Shown here: piece after piece, positions 19,901 to 30,745 of the stretch
How the letters are laid out: each line of letters begins with the position of its first letter
How positions within the stretch are numbered: the first letter of the stretch is position 1
NCBI GenBank assembly: GCA_963970005.1
Contig: CAXAMN010021385.1
Coordinates: forward strand, 222,805-286,804
Direction: 5' to 3'
From: Durusdinium trenchii
Taxonomy: Eukaryota; Sar; Dinophyceae; Suessiales; Symbiodiniaceae
Length of the DNA stretch: 64,000 bases
Notes under the pieces: generated by a model
The model's database searches: none
The model's input: only the letters and a program-made list of their open reading frames with translations
What the model was told of the DNA's origin: nothing
Program-made: the position numbers and the translations under genes

Positions 19901-22261
19901 CTGCCCAACATGCGCACCAGACTCAGACTCCACAGGGGCGGAGTCCAACCAGTAGCCCTTTGGGGTTTCGAAGGCCAGGGACTTGCCCCCAGGTACCGAA
20001 TGGCACTACGACAAGGCCTCGCCACACACCTGGGCCTGCACCAAGGGGGACTCACGGACATCATCTATGACCAAAACAGCAAAAAATATGCTGACCCCGG
20101 CGACCAGGTCATTCTCCACCACATCAGGGCGCTGCACACCCTGCTCCATCACTGGCCCCCTGATCACCTTCAGCATGTGGAAGCAGCTTGGCTGACCATC
20201 CGCAACCACATGCGCACCCAACAGCACCCCTGGTATCAGGTGAAGGGACCCATGGCCGCCACCTTAGCGTACCTCCATGAATGGGGCTGGACCACGGAGT
20301 CCTTATACCAATGGAACAGACCTGAGACAGCCTTCATGACCGAAGCCAGCATAAACCTGCATGAGGATTGGGCGACCATCGAACAAACCCTCCACCACGA
20401 AGCACAGCAGCAACGGACAAGCAGACTGGCCAGCAAAAAGAACTGCCAAAGCTTAGTCAGTGGGCACGACTGGACTATTGCCAACAAGGCGGTCAAAGTC
20501 CTACCGAAACAACAAGCCCAGCACATCAAAACATGGAACCAAGCAGCTATCCACTGCCGCCAAGGGGACAAGCCCAAGCCGTGCCCCCTGTGTGGAGTCC
20601 CCGCCACACCCAAACACATCGTCTGGCTGTGCACCTGGCACCACAACCAAGGCCATACGCCGCTTGCCGTGGAATGGACTGAGCGCCTACAAGATCCACT
20701 GGAAGAACCACTGTGGGCATATGGGTGGATCCCCAAAGAACCCCAGGACCACCTTCAAGTCGCCCAACCTCTTCAAGGCCATGGGTGCTGGAGCACCCTC
20801 GAAGCCCTGCCACTTCAGCCATGGCAAGGACTGTCGGTGACCCTTGACGCCACTCCGTCGTCCTATGATCCCACGTCCCAAGCATGGGTCTTTGGGCTTT
20901 GCATCCATACCTTCTCGATGGGAGCCCTCCTTCGCAAAGGCACCATCACCGGCATGGCCCCTGGGCCCCAAACCAAGGCACGGGCCCTGTTCCAGGGCCT
21001 TCTAACCTTAGCCCAGCACGTCCTCACGCCGGTGAATGTGGTCGTCCAGCTGGGGTCAGTTTGGGAGGCATGGACAAACCCACGAAAGCGGCCTGGGTTT
21101 GAAGATCTCACCAAAGGCATCGAGCACCACGTGTTCCAGCAAATCACACCACTGTACATCCACAAGAACACACGAACACCGGAAGCACCCGGCAATGAAC
21201 CCCATCTCCGTCGGAGACAACGAGATGCTGCCCTTGCAGCCTACGAACGAGCTTGCACACTCTACGACAAACAGGCGGAGGACTGGCAGAAAACCCTCGA
21301 CCAGGACCACATGCGCATCTACAAGCAGGCAGCAGCCCGACTGGAGAAGATTTTCAAAGACCCACAGCATTACATCCACGACAAACCAGTCCGCCGAGCG
21401 GGACACACCACGAAGCAATACAAAAAACGACTCATCAACCAATGCAAGCTCCCATGGCAGCCAAACAAGCACCAATGGGCCCCTCACAGGAGCGGGTACC
21501 AATGCCACACCTGCCACACCAGAGTGCATCAGGGCCTCACGGTCGAAGTCATTGAGCAACACCTCCAGCAGGATTGCCAACTCCTGACCCATGAAGCCCC
21601 AGAACCTGACCTCCGGCCAAACAAACCGGTCGGCCAAAGGCACACGAGGGCCAGCACTATCAAGCATCTGCTTGCAGTGCAACAACAGCACCCACAGGCC
21701 CCAGATGAGCATACGTATCAGGAGACCACTGGATACCTCAAATGTGTGAAATGCAGCCTGTCCATCCATAAAAGGACCAATGAAGCCAACTTCCGTGACT
21801 TCCTCCAAAGTCGCTGCATAGACGAAAGGTATGCCAAAGATCACGAGGCTCACCACACACATGCGCTCTGGCAGAAGGGGAAGGGCATCCGCTGCAACAA
21901 TTGCGGTACGCAGAGCCACCTCGATGCAGAAGACCGAGTCATTTTGACCAAAGCTCTCAAGAAACCATGCCAGGGCCAAAGCCAAATCTCACCAACCTTG
22001 GTGCAGATCTTTTGCAACCAAAGCCAACACAGTCAGGGCAGCAGTCAGGCTACCAAGGCCACCAAAGCTGGCCATGAAACCCAGCCACCATCCCTGGAAC
22101 GGCCCAACCCTGACGCCCCAGGACTTATGTCCCCGGCAGTACCAAAGAAACTCCGTTTCTCGCCCAGGGGAGACCACTCTGCCCATGAGAGCAGCCCTCA
22201 TGAACAAGGGGAAGAGGAAGCAGGACAAGATGATCCATGCATGGTCGTCGATTACTTCTGA
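16930..22261 (+). CDS. LINE ORF2 main part: protease His box, EN, RT, fingers
   Basis: An 1,826-residue frame opens at 16781; homology is in this frame from about 16930. Domains by residue of that frame: USP-like His box, HRGPTHETGHYY then MWIADDG (about 130-158); AP endonuclease from NVANITAF (about 223), IETHL, GDWNNHP (368), NTVDYALI, WRPH; RT with PITLTSVLYRVW (about 776), motif A LLDMSTFYDTLD (844), motif B AAGCPQAPLLAK, and motif C as WVDD (933-936) instead of YADD; finger CPLCGVPATPKHIVWLC (about 1268); RNase H-like fold TLDATPSSYD to APGNEPHLRRRQRDAAL with catalytic acidic residues mostly missing; CHTCHTRVH, CVKCSLSIHKR and CNNCG fingers; acidic tail ending MVVDYF. It should carry out target-primed reverse transcription in the nucleus. 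Confidence 0.9.
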
Positions 22262-22372
22262 AGCCCCGGGCCTGACGACCTCCACCTGAGCGCAGCTAAC
22301 CGTGAGGCAAAAACTGCCTAGGAAGAACCTGGCCAAACGGCCCAAAACTCTGCCACTTTAGAAGAAAAAAAA

Positions 22373-22422
22373 TACATACATACATACATACATACATACA
22401 TACATACATACANNNNNNNNNN

Positions 22423-22469
<47 letters not shown>

Positions 22470-22560
22470 TACATACATACATTACATACTGATCAAAGGG
22501 TTTACATAGCATAACATAACATGCATAGCCTAACATAACATTACATAACATAACATACAT
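22373..22560 (+). repeat. (CATA)n, 10-base gap, (CAGA)n, then ACATA-type repeats
   Basis: (CATA)n at 22373-22412 directly follows the A-rich end of LINE copy 3. Ten Ns (22413-22422) mark an assembly gap of unknown true size. (CAGA)n continues to about 22467, (CATA)n to 22489, and degenerate ACATA/ACATAGC repeats to 22560. Sequence could be missing inside the gap. Confidence 0.95.
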
Positions 22561-23017
22561 ATTCTGTTACTATGACCTCTGTATAGCTTGATTTGGAAAT
22601 GTACTGTTTGTGTACAAATCATTCCTCTACTCTACTCACACACGAATCTGCCATGAGTATCCAGCCACGAGTCTCCTCCACCAATCTCCTGCTGGGCTCT
22701 TCGCTTGTGAAGCATCAAAATCCACAATATATACATATATACAGTATACATACAGTATCAAAATCTTGCGTCAGAGTGAGACAGAGAGAGGAAGAGAGAG
22801 AGAGAGAGAGGGTTCTGTTTGGGAAGCACCCCTGTTGCCAAAGCCCATCCTGGAGGAATACATGTTGGTGAGGACGTACGTAGCTCATGAAGATTCCATT
22901 CTTGGCAACATAAACTGTTTTGTTTCAGTTTCGAGATAGTTACCACGCCAATGGCAAGAATTCCCGGACTTGCCCATGGTACCTGCGACCTGCTTGATTT
23001 CTCTTAGTCACACAGAG
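22561..23017. other. Non-coding, short microsatellites
   Basis: An alternating ATATAC tract at 22725-22760 and a GA-rich tract with (GA)n at about 22780-22812. No gene-like frame. Confidence 0.55.
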
Positions 23018-23082
23018 TGGGTGGGTGGGTGGGTGGGTGGGTGCGTGGGTGGGTGGGTGGGTGGGTGGGTGGGTGGGTGGAC
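23018..23082 (+). repeat. (GGGT)n tract, G-quadruplex candidate
   Basis: About 15 GGGT units with one GCGT interruption. More than four runs of three Gs with one-base loops would allow a very stable G-quadruplex on the plus strand. The PTHPPTHP peptide on the minus strand is a translation of the repeat. Confidence 0.9.
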
Positions 23083-24377
23083 TCCAGAGACCATTAGCCC
23101 GTTAGATCCTGTTGGCAAGCTGCCAACACTTTTATCGGTCCAGTGGTTGTATGCAACTACGGTTGGGACACGAGAGTGCCCCTGTGCCACGTCAATTCAC
23201 TTGACTACGCAGAGAGAGGCTCACCCATCAGCAGGGAACAAAGAAGGGTGCAGTGCGGTGTCGTTCGGAACGTACGTGCAACCATGCCAAGCGGGTCATA
23301 AGAAATGAAGAATACCTTCAGCAAAGTATCTCAAATCTCTCCGGTTCTCTTTGCTTTTCGGCAAGCATCTGGTGCAAAGAATGGGCTCGAGCCCATTTGG
23401 GCATCCAGCTGAAACTTCAAAGGATTTAAAGCGCCGATCGATGCTCTGTTGCAAATTGTCCCAGGACGCAGTCCTGTGGCAAGTTGCCAACCCCAACTGG
23501 TCGAAGCAGTCTTCAAAAGTTATCAAAAGGTCAATGTGTCCAATGTTGCATCATTTCTATCCAGGGTTTATCCATGTCGATCTGGCTAGAGAAATCGACC
23601 GCAATGCAATACTGATTGGATTGGAATAGCCAAGCTAGGCGTGTCCCTTGTGGATCTTTGAGCCCGGCAGGCCAAGCTTGATCACGCAAATCAAGAATGA
23701 TGTAACAACTGAGAGTGCAAATAAGCGGGCGGCACTTTGGCATCTGTTACTATCTTTCAGTACCGGTTTGCGTGACAGAATTTGCTGGAGCTTCTCAGCC
23801 TGCCAGACAGTATTTACACTCGGTAACAACTGTGTTAAGCAAATGACAAGTTCGCATCTCTCCCATTTCTTATGTATGAGATAAAAACCGTGAAGGCGCA
23901 GCACTACACTCTGTACATAGTCGCTGTAGTCATCAGAGTAGTCCTGAAGCAACAAGAAATTTGTCTAGTGTCGTCTGGTTTGAAACGTCCAGAGTCTGAG
24001 CAATCCTTCGTATGGGAGCGGAGTCAAGACTCGCCATCCTGTCCTTGAGTGCCACAGAGTTGAGAGTCACAGAGTTGAGAGTCGGCCGTTTGGTCCAGAA
24101 AATGACAAATGCGAACTCAAAAAACTCAACACTCACTGGAGATGACTCGAGAACTGAACTTAAAGGCGCACAGGACGACAACGATGACAAGGATCAATGA
24201 TGACGCCACAAGACGAAGCTTTCGGAAGCCGCACTTTCCTTGCTCCTCCCCTCTGTGCTACCTTCCTGGTGCCTTGGCAACATGCAAAGTCGGTGAATTT
24301 TGGAGATCGAGCCGGCTGCACACGGATTCAGTCATTTAACCCGTCCATGCCGTGTCCCCATGTATGTCCCTTAGCAG
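23083..24377. other. Non-coding stretch, no firm gene
   Basis: Contains an 18-bp perfect palindrome centred on GCTCGAGC (23380-23397) and a doubled CACAGAGTTGAGAGT (about 24052-24082). Overlapping frames on both strands (23351-23629, 23635-23955, 23933-24190) show no domain. Confidence 0.45.
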
Positions 24378-24986
24378 TCAATTAGCGCTCAATTGTGCAC
24401 CGTCACATCCGCTACTGTAATCTGTGCTTGTTCTTCTGCCAAGTGTCTTAGCTGCGAGGCCACGCAACACACCCTTCGCATCTGGTGGTCCAGAGTCCTC
24501 CTGGCACAAAAGTTCAAAAATGTTGCTCACGAAACAAATCTTGAAGGCAGTGCAAGATTCATGCTGCATTGTCTTCAACTGCGTATGGCTTGGGGAGCTG
24601 TCATGTACTCGCTGCAAGCTAGCCTTTAGCCAGTTGCCAGCCTCATCTTTCTTCTCAATGATACGATCTCGCCAGGGTCGAGCAACCTCCTGCGCAACGA
24701 GAAACTGGCAACGACTCCAATTCAAGACCTCTGAGCGGAAAAAACATGGAGGTACAAGCAACAAGTGTTGGAGAGCTGCGTTCTGACACTCTATGCAACA
24801 CCTGTGTACACCCCTACTTCCATTTCACAACCTTCTTCTGTAAGCTGTTTTACCATCTTTTACCTGGGTGGCCAAACAATGAGGTTGTACATGGATCCCG
24901 TCCTGACCAATGAATCCTGCAATTTGGAAGAGCACCATTCCGGCCAGGAAGAGGATAAAGACTCTGGTTAGACGACCTGATGCCAT
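24378..24986 (-). CDS. Putative two-exon small membrane protein
   Basis: Exon 1 (24864-24986) starts ATG GCA TCA and encodes 41 residues with a hydrophobic stretch (VFILFLAGMVLFQIAGFI) fitting a signal peptide or N-terminal anchor. It ends CAG at a donor GTAAAAG. A 135-bp intron (24729-24863) ends after a pyrimidine-rich CCGCTCAGAG, and exon 2 (24728-24378) continues in the same phase for 116 residues to TGA, giving 157 residues in total. Exon 2 has no domain I recognise; it has a second weakly hydrophobic stretch (FKICFVSNIFELLC). The intron limits are my reading of splice consensus and phase only. Upstream on the same strand (25628-25715) another possible exon ends at GCG|GTAAGAT, so the gene may be larger. 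Confidence 0.3.
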
Positions 24987-26130
24987 GCTGCAAGCTGGCC
25001 TCAGCTACCAAATTCCGCAAGCATTCAATACTCCTTTGCAAAAGGACTTCTACCAGTGGATTGCAGCCTGGTGTGGGTATTCATTTTGAATCATTTTGAT
25101 GTATGCACATTTTGAGGCCGACATGAAACCATGGTTCCCTGATGTTCCCTGAGAAGGGGGCGGAGCTTTGCAGAAACTGGTTGCGTGCACTTCAAGTCAG
25201 CTCGAGCCACAACGTTTCTGGATAAAAATGATCCGCAAGGGTGCCTTGATTTTGCAAGTCACACTTTGACAAAGCGTTGTTGTCCAATGTTTTGCAAGTG
25301 TTTGCCTCGATCAACAGCAATCAGTTTCATCCAATGGCACGATTTCACTGCCACTTCTGCTATTGTCCTCCTTCACTTGCTGGGGAACTGCCGTGTCGAA
25401 GGTTGAAATCATGGCCCCATCCTTCGAACAGTGTCACTAGAGGGAAAACAGAGAGAAAGAGACAGAGGGGAACAAGGGTCTCTGAGAAAGTGAAATTTTG
25501 GATTACGCTGGACTTTTGCCAAATTTCTTCATAAATGCAAAAGTGGTACATGTTGCTCAGGGCTGTAGAAGCCTGTCTTACAGCATGCTCGCTTGGGGGC
25601 TGCCGTAACATCTTACCGCATCTGTGTATCACCACCAGCTGGAGAGCTAACAACCAAACATTGATATTTTCCGTAAACAAGGCATAGGAAGGCGTCCTGC
25701 TTGTGAAACACTCTTGGACAGTGACAACCGATAAATGCAAGATCAACGACGTAGTCTATCCACTGCGCACACACTCGCATGCGTGCATTCATGACTTTAT
25801 ATACATATATGTTTGTGTATACACAGACTCGCAGTCACAGTTTCGTTGTACGCTAGGTTTCTTTTTCACCAGGGCGATGCAGCCCGTGCCCTCCGCAAAA
25901 ATAGTTTGCAAGCGCTGCTGCCCAGCATCCAGGGTCGCTGACTTACCCTGAGGCAACTTGTGGCCCAGAGGGGGGTGGCGAAAGCTAGGCAAAGAAACAA
26001 CGCTAGGGCTCTTTAGGCAGCAAAAGCCTGGCCGGGAATCGCAACATGCCATGGCCAAGGGAAAAGGAGAGTGCCAACAGCGCCCCCCCAATACGACCCC
26101 AACACAGCCAACACATGGCAACACACAACC
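24987..26130. other. Mostly non-coding; possible minus-strand exons
   Basis: A minus-strand frame at 25360-25746 includes an exon-like piece (TPSYALFTENINVWLLALQL) followed by the donor-like GGTAAGATG near 25628. It could belong to the gene at 24378-24986, but I could not connect them in phase. An ATATACATATATG tract lies at 25798-25811. Confidence 0.3.
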
Positions 26131-26520
26131 ACCCCAGCAACCGCAGCAGCAGCAGCAGCAACAGCCACAACAACAATAACTGTAACCAGCAGCGGCAGCG
26201 GCAGCAAGCAGAAGCTACCAAGCAGCAGCAGCAGCAGCAGCAGGAGTAGCTAGCAAGCAGCAGCACCAGCTACCAAGCAGCAGCAGCAGCAGCTACCAAG
26301 CAGCAGCAGCAACAGCTACCAAGCAACAGCAGCAGCAGCTACCAAGCAACAGCAGCAGCAGCTACCAAGCAACAGCAGCAGCAGCTACCAAGCAGCAGCA
26401 GCAGCATCAACAGCAGCTACCATGCAGCAGCAGCAGCAGCAGCAGCAGGAGCAGCTACCAAGCAGCAGCAGCAGCAGCAGCAGCAGCTACCAAGCAGCAG
26501 CTACTAAGCAGCAGAGCAGC
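26131..26520 (+). repeat. (CAG)n array with AGCTACCAAG spacers
   Basis: Blocks of (CAG)4-8 alternate about twelve times with AGCTACCAAG or AGCAACAG, forming a compound minisatellite. Plus-strand frames read polyglutamine and minus-strand frames poly-Leu/Ala/Cys, but TAG and TAA codons recur in the spacers, so I do not call a protein. Confidence 0.9.
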
Positions 26521-27045
26521 AGGGAAAGAGTGAGCTTTCCTTAGAGTCTTTCGTGCCCCAACATTTGGTCTCGAACAATAGCACATATAGGCACTGCCTG
26601 AGGAAATTGTAGAAGGGCGACGTGGAAAGACAGATATATCTGATATATCTGTTTTTTGCACGAATAGATGCTAACGATGCAGCCAGCAGCGGTGTGCACG
26701 ATTGACATCTAGGGGTTGCGCGCGAACATGTGTCAGCGACCGGATACTCCGTCGCAACGCTCGTGCATGCTCCCTGTCGCTCGAACATGGAACGCGGACT
26801 ACCATGAGTGAAGCAAACAGCCCGTTCAAACATCTTACTGGGTTCTGTCGTTCATGTGTGCAGTAAGTATCATCTTTTGATCTGCATGGATAGCGGATAG
26901 CGCATTCTGATTTGTAGTCTTGGGGGTTGTGGGGTGGGTACATGCCTGTACAAGCTTGTTCAGGATATAATGAAATTAGCATTGCTTCACGACTCAGAGG
27001 GAATGCAACTACTCTCGATTCTATCGAATAGGCTTTCTTCAGCAC
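26521..27045. other. Non-coding between two CAG arrays
   Basis: Contains the short palindromic repeat AGATATATCTGATATATCT at 26632-26651. The long minus-strand frame 26671-27381 crosses the second CAG array and is low-complexity for much of its length, so no gene is called. Confidence 0.5.
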
Positions 27046-27206
27046 CAACAGCAGCCAACAACCCCAAACAGCAACAGCAGCAAAACGGAGCCAGCAGCAC
27101 CAAGCACGCAAGCAGCAAGCAGCAGCAACCAGCAGAGCCAGGCGCAGATGAGATGCCAGCAGCAGCAGCAGCAGCAGCAGCGACCAAGCAGCAGCAGCAG
27201 CAGGTA
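27046..27206 (+). repeat. Second CAG-rich array
   Basis: CAGCAG blocks with AAGCAGCAACC-type interruptions, the same composition as 26131-26520. It is followed by a G-rich run (G7-A-G8 near 27241-27258) and the palindrome CTGATATATCAG (about 27265). Confidence 0.85.
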
Positions 27207-27929
27207 CTGAGGAGGAGAAGGGTGGAGTTGAACCCCGTGAGGGGGGGAGGGGGGGGATATAGTCCTGATATATCAGGTAACAGCACTCAGGTCCTGGCCT
27301 CCCACCCTCCTTGCTAAAGCAAGACAGACTCCAGCTAGCTACAGCTAGCTTTCGTGACATCCCCACTCTGCTCTGCATCATTTACTGATCCTTCTCATGG
27401 TCAAACTCCACTGGTGAATCATTGCCTCTTTCGGTCTGTTCAGCCTCTCGGGGCCTGCAATAACGCCGGCCAAAACACTGAACTTCTAGCCCAAGTTGGA
27501 AAATTCGGGTGTAGCCACCCAATTAGTTTGGTCCACCTTTCTTGGTGCCCATTTTTCGCAACGCTAGCCGCCTTTGTTGCGCTTCAACCCCTTTAGCTCC
27601 GTCAACCCCTCTTCCTATTGTCCTATTGCAAGTTTTCTTACTCCTTCCCAATCTCTACCCCGAATAATCTTTTTCCCCTGCTGGCTCACGGTTGGTGGCA
27701 CAGTTGGTGGATATGCGCGCCGCAATTCTTCTGGCTCCATAAAATGTTTTGTCTTCCTTGAAAATTATCAGTCAATTGCGTGGCTCCAGCCTTTGCGAAA
27801 TGCTTAAGAAATACCCATTATCCGGCAAGAGACCCCAAACAGTGTGTTTGAGGTCTAGAGGTGTAGCAGCAGAAAGTGTAGAGATCTAGACTGATGGTGG
27901 TGATGGTTGCGATTGGTGGTGATGGTGGT
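27207..27929. other. Non-coding stretch, no gene seen
   Basis: Short frames without domains. GGTGGTGAT-type repeats lie at about 27893-27930, immediately before the satellite. Confidence 0.5.
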
Positions 27930-28640
27930 GGAAAGGTCCACAAAAATATACTGCGCCTGCGCGAAATCTGTACTTAAAGGTCCACAAAGTATTGCACCTG
28001 CCACAAGCAGTTGCACTTCAGGGTCCACAAAATAATGCACCTGCCACGAAATCTGCGCTTCAAGGTCCACAGCATATATATTGCACCTGCCACGAAATGC
28101 GCACTTCAAGGTCCACACTGCGCCTGCCACGAAATTTGCACTTCAAGGTCCACAGAGTACAGCTACCACGAAATTTGCACCTCAAGGTCCACGAAGTACT
28201 GCGCCTGCCACGAAATCTACACTTCAAGGTCCACAAAGTACTGCGCCTGCCGCTAGATTTGCATTTAGGCCCACAAAGTACTGCGCTTCAAGGTCCACAA
28301 AGTACAGCGCGTGCCACGAAATTTGCACTTCAAGGTCCACAACTTACTGCGCCTGCCATAACATCTGCACCTCAAGGTCCACAAAAAGCTGCGCCTGCCA
28401 CGAAATTTGCATTTCAATGTCCGCAAAGTACTGCGCCTGCAACGAAATCTGCGCTTCAAGGCGTACTGCGCACTGCACCTGCCACGATTTCACATGTCCA
28501 AAAGTCACGATTCACTGCCAGAGCATGGCGAAGACCCCCACTAAGTCCAAAGTACTGCGCCTGCCGCAAAATCTGCACATCGACATCAAACTGCTCTGCA
28601 CCTGTCACGAAAAGTCGACTTTAGACAAACAAGCCACGAG
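27930..28640 (+). repeat. ~37-43-bp satellite (GGTCCACAAAGTACTGCGCC)
   Basis: About sixteen units of TTCAAGGTCCACAAAGTACTG followed by CGCCTGCCACGAAATTTGCA, with variable length and 10-25% divergence, decaying toward the right end. The 315-residue open frame across it is a by-product of unit lengths near a multiple of three. Two diverged units of the same family sit 27 kb away at 55225-55310. Confidence 0.9.
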
Positions 28641-30094
28641 GCGTCCCTTGCGCCTGCCGCGAAAAGTGGTCGCCAAGTCCAAAAATGCGCACAGCGCCCC
28701 AACGAGAGCGCACCTCCGTCAAGCGCCCCGTGGCCAGCGTTTCGGCGACCCTACGGAAAGAATTTGCATTTGGAGATCTCAGAACGAGCCTGCGCAGCCA
28801 AAACGCACGCGCTCAGAGCGTACCCTGATCGAACCCGGGCCCTTTACACCTACTGTAAGAACCCCTCAGGACACACTGTGTGGGAATTCGGACACCGCCC
28901 GTAATCTTATCGTTCAAGATCACCCCAAATCATTCTTCGTGGGTGGTGCAAAAATATTGGCCGCCCAATACACGCCCCACACCAAAAGATTAGGAAGAAA
29001 TCAGTGTTTGGGGCCTCTCTTGGGGTGAAGAGGATGAAGAGATTTAGTCCTGCAGGTCCCTTCTCATGAAGAGATTCAGTCTTTGGGCTTCTGATATTTT
29101 TCTGATGAGACGACCACTTCGCGTGGCCAATTGCCAAGCATGACACCCCGCCACAGCTACAGCAGAGAAAAGAACGATACACTATACATATGTACCGTGC
29201 GTCAACCACGATGTACAAGTATATACAAGTATAATATCATTGCGCGCAGTATCATGCAATATCAGACATAGGGAAACGCAAGTAGCGTTGAGCCCCAAAA
29301 ATAACGCGGAAGGCATGTTGGCTTGCGCCGTTGAAGGACGACGACAACCAGCCCCCATTCGTACACGATTTGTCTTCCCTCGCCTTCTTGCAAACCACAG
29401 ACCATCTAAGTTGCTGCGGCAATTTGCCGGGCATGTGGTCACGCACCTTGCGCGCAACCCTTGAGATGTATGCTGCTGATATGATGATCGAAGTGTGATT
29501 CACTGAATTCAGTCCCACCAGAATGGTCAAACCTTGCACGTAACCGCAATGTTCGTGCGGAAGCCCAGGTATGCTTGCCTAAAATGCAAGCGGGCAAAAT
29601 GAATGGCAAGCAAGGACATGGACATTCTTGCTGCGCATGAACAGACTCCACAAAGGCGCGCGCAACTTGGCCATACTCTTTCGCCTCAAAACGATTTCGT
29701 ATTTCGGGCGCCTTCCAAAAGCGCACAAGTGACACTTCAAGCGATGGCTAGGAGACCTTGCACAAGTACATCCAGGCGAGCAGCACCAGAGCGACCGGGC
29801 GACTCTTCCCGCAAAGCCTCGGCGTGGAGCAACCTATGGAATTTCAAAATGAAAGCAGCAAACTTCAGGGTAAAGGGTCCTGCCACTAAGAACATACACA
29901 CACTCAAGATATCAAGCGTTTGGTCTGAATGCCAGTTGCCTAAGTAATTCAAAAGGCCTAAGTCACAGGGATGGAGTGGCGCGGCGTCTAACCGTCAAAA
30001 GCACCGTCAAAGCACAAGCAAATTCAAGAGAACCAGAAGTTCCAGAGCTCCGAAGTTTCAAAGCCTTGACCAAAGCGCAAGTCTGCCGACCCGC
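28641..30094. other. Non-coding stretch, no gene seen
   Basis: GAAGAGATT(T/C)AGTC occurs twice (about 29036 and 29068). AAGTATAT repeats occur at 29215-29240. A 114-residue frame at 29603-29947 has no recognisable domain. Confidence 0.45.
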
Positions 30095-30410
30095 GTCATC
30101 CTGCAACAGCCTGAGAACCTTTACAAGTGCAAGGTGGTTACAACACTCACAAACATGGCAGGTACACAAATTGCTGTCTCCATCCGCTTTCCCGCTAGCG
30201 ATTTAGCTTCGTTGGACAAAGTTCATCGCTGGAAGCCTTGCCCACCTGCTCTCTTGAAAACTACAGCCAAAAGGCCTCCGATAATTCCAAAGCCTACACA
30301 CACTGAAACCCAGAGCTCAAATGAATGAGCATTAAGTTCAGGAACTGGCTCACGAACACATTAGCGCTTTACAATACTCACTAGCACTTTTCCAAAGCTT
30401 AAAGACGAAT
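30095..30410 (+). repeat. Dispersed repeat blocks A and B
   Basis: Block A (about 30095-30270, starting CATCCTGCAACAGCCTGAGA) recurs at 31955-32135. Block B (about 30312-30410, containing CTCAAATGAATGAGC and CACGAACACATTAGCGC) recurs at 31146-31255. Both pairs are in direct orientation with roughly 85-90% identity by eye, but their order differs (A-B, then B'-A'). Confidence 0.8.
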
Positions 30411-30745
30411 GCCGGTACACCGCAGTGGACAGCTTGGGCTTTACCTAGGTTGTACACGGACGAATGTATTAGCGCTGGATTGCCGTAGCTCTTTACGAGC
30501 AAAACAACGCAGTGGACAGCTGTTTTGGTACTTAGGTTCTAGAAGTTCGCTGACAAATGCAATAACACGTTATTGCAGTAGAGGTTGCTCACAAATGCGA
30601 AACACTTCAAAGAGGAAACGACGCAGTAGACAGCTTTTGCATTACTTAGGTTCTATAAAGGTTGCTCACAGATGCGTTAGCCCTTTATTGCTGGAGGAAA
30701 CAACGCAGTAGACAGCATTGGCATTACTGATAGTTTCAAAAGGTT
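30411..30745 (+). repeat. Degenerate tandem repeat (CAACGCAGTAGACAGC)
   Basis: Four units begin near 30418, 30504, 30619 and 30702, each with CRCAGTRGACAGC, TACTTAGGTTCTA and GTTGCTCACARATGCG. Unit length varies between 83 and 115 bp. Confidence 0.75.

Larger units (their letters stand above)
14783..22372 (+). mobile_element. CATA-LINE copy 3, nearly complete
   Basis: A 7.6-kb non-LTR retrotransposon. The 5' end is TGGCTCAAG. It has a 5' untranslated region (14792-15083), ORF1 (15084-15962), ORF2 in the +1 frame (15958-22261, one frameshift near 16925), a short 3' untranslated region and a GAAGAAAAAAAA end passing into (CATA)n. It has an AP-type endonuclease, so target cleavage by that enzyme is expected. 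Because the flanks are microsatellite no discrete target-site duplication can be read. It is the only one of the three copies that keeps an RT and could be a recent, possibly recently active, insertion; the single frameshift may be real or an assembly error. Confidence 0.93.

Noticed and set aside
5665..22372. Simple tandem duplication as the origin of the three LINE copies
   Set aside because: Third codon positions differ at most sites while the protein is conserved, and each copy has its own truncation pattern, so independent insertions fit better.
23380..23397. 18-bp perfect palindrome as an operator or attachment site
   Set aside because: A lone palindrome in a eukaryotic non-coding stretch without a nearby gene or repeated partner; chance cannot be excluded.
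26671..27381. 236-residue minus-strand frame
   Set aside because: A large part is poly-Ala/Leu/Cys from the antisense of a CAG array; the remainder shows no domain or conserved pattern.
28081..29028. 315-residue plus-strand frame
   Set aside because: Two thirds of it is the ~40-bp satellite, whose unit length keeps frames open; no independent evidence of a protein.
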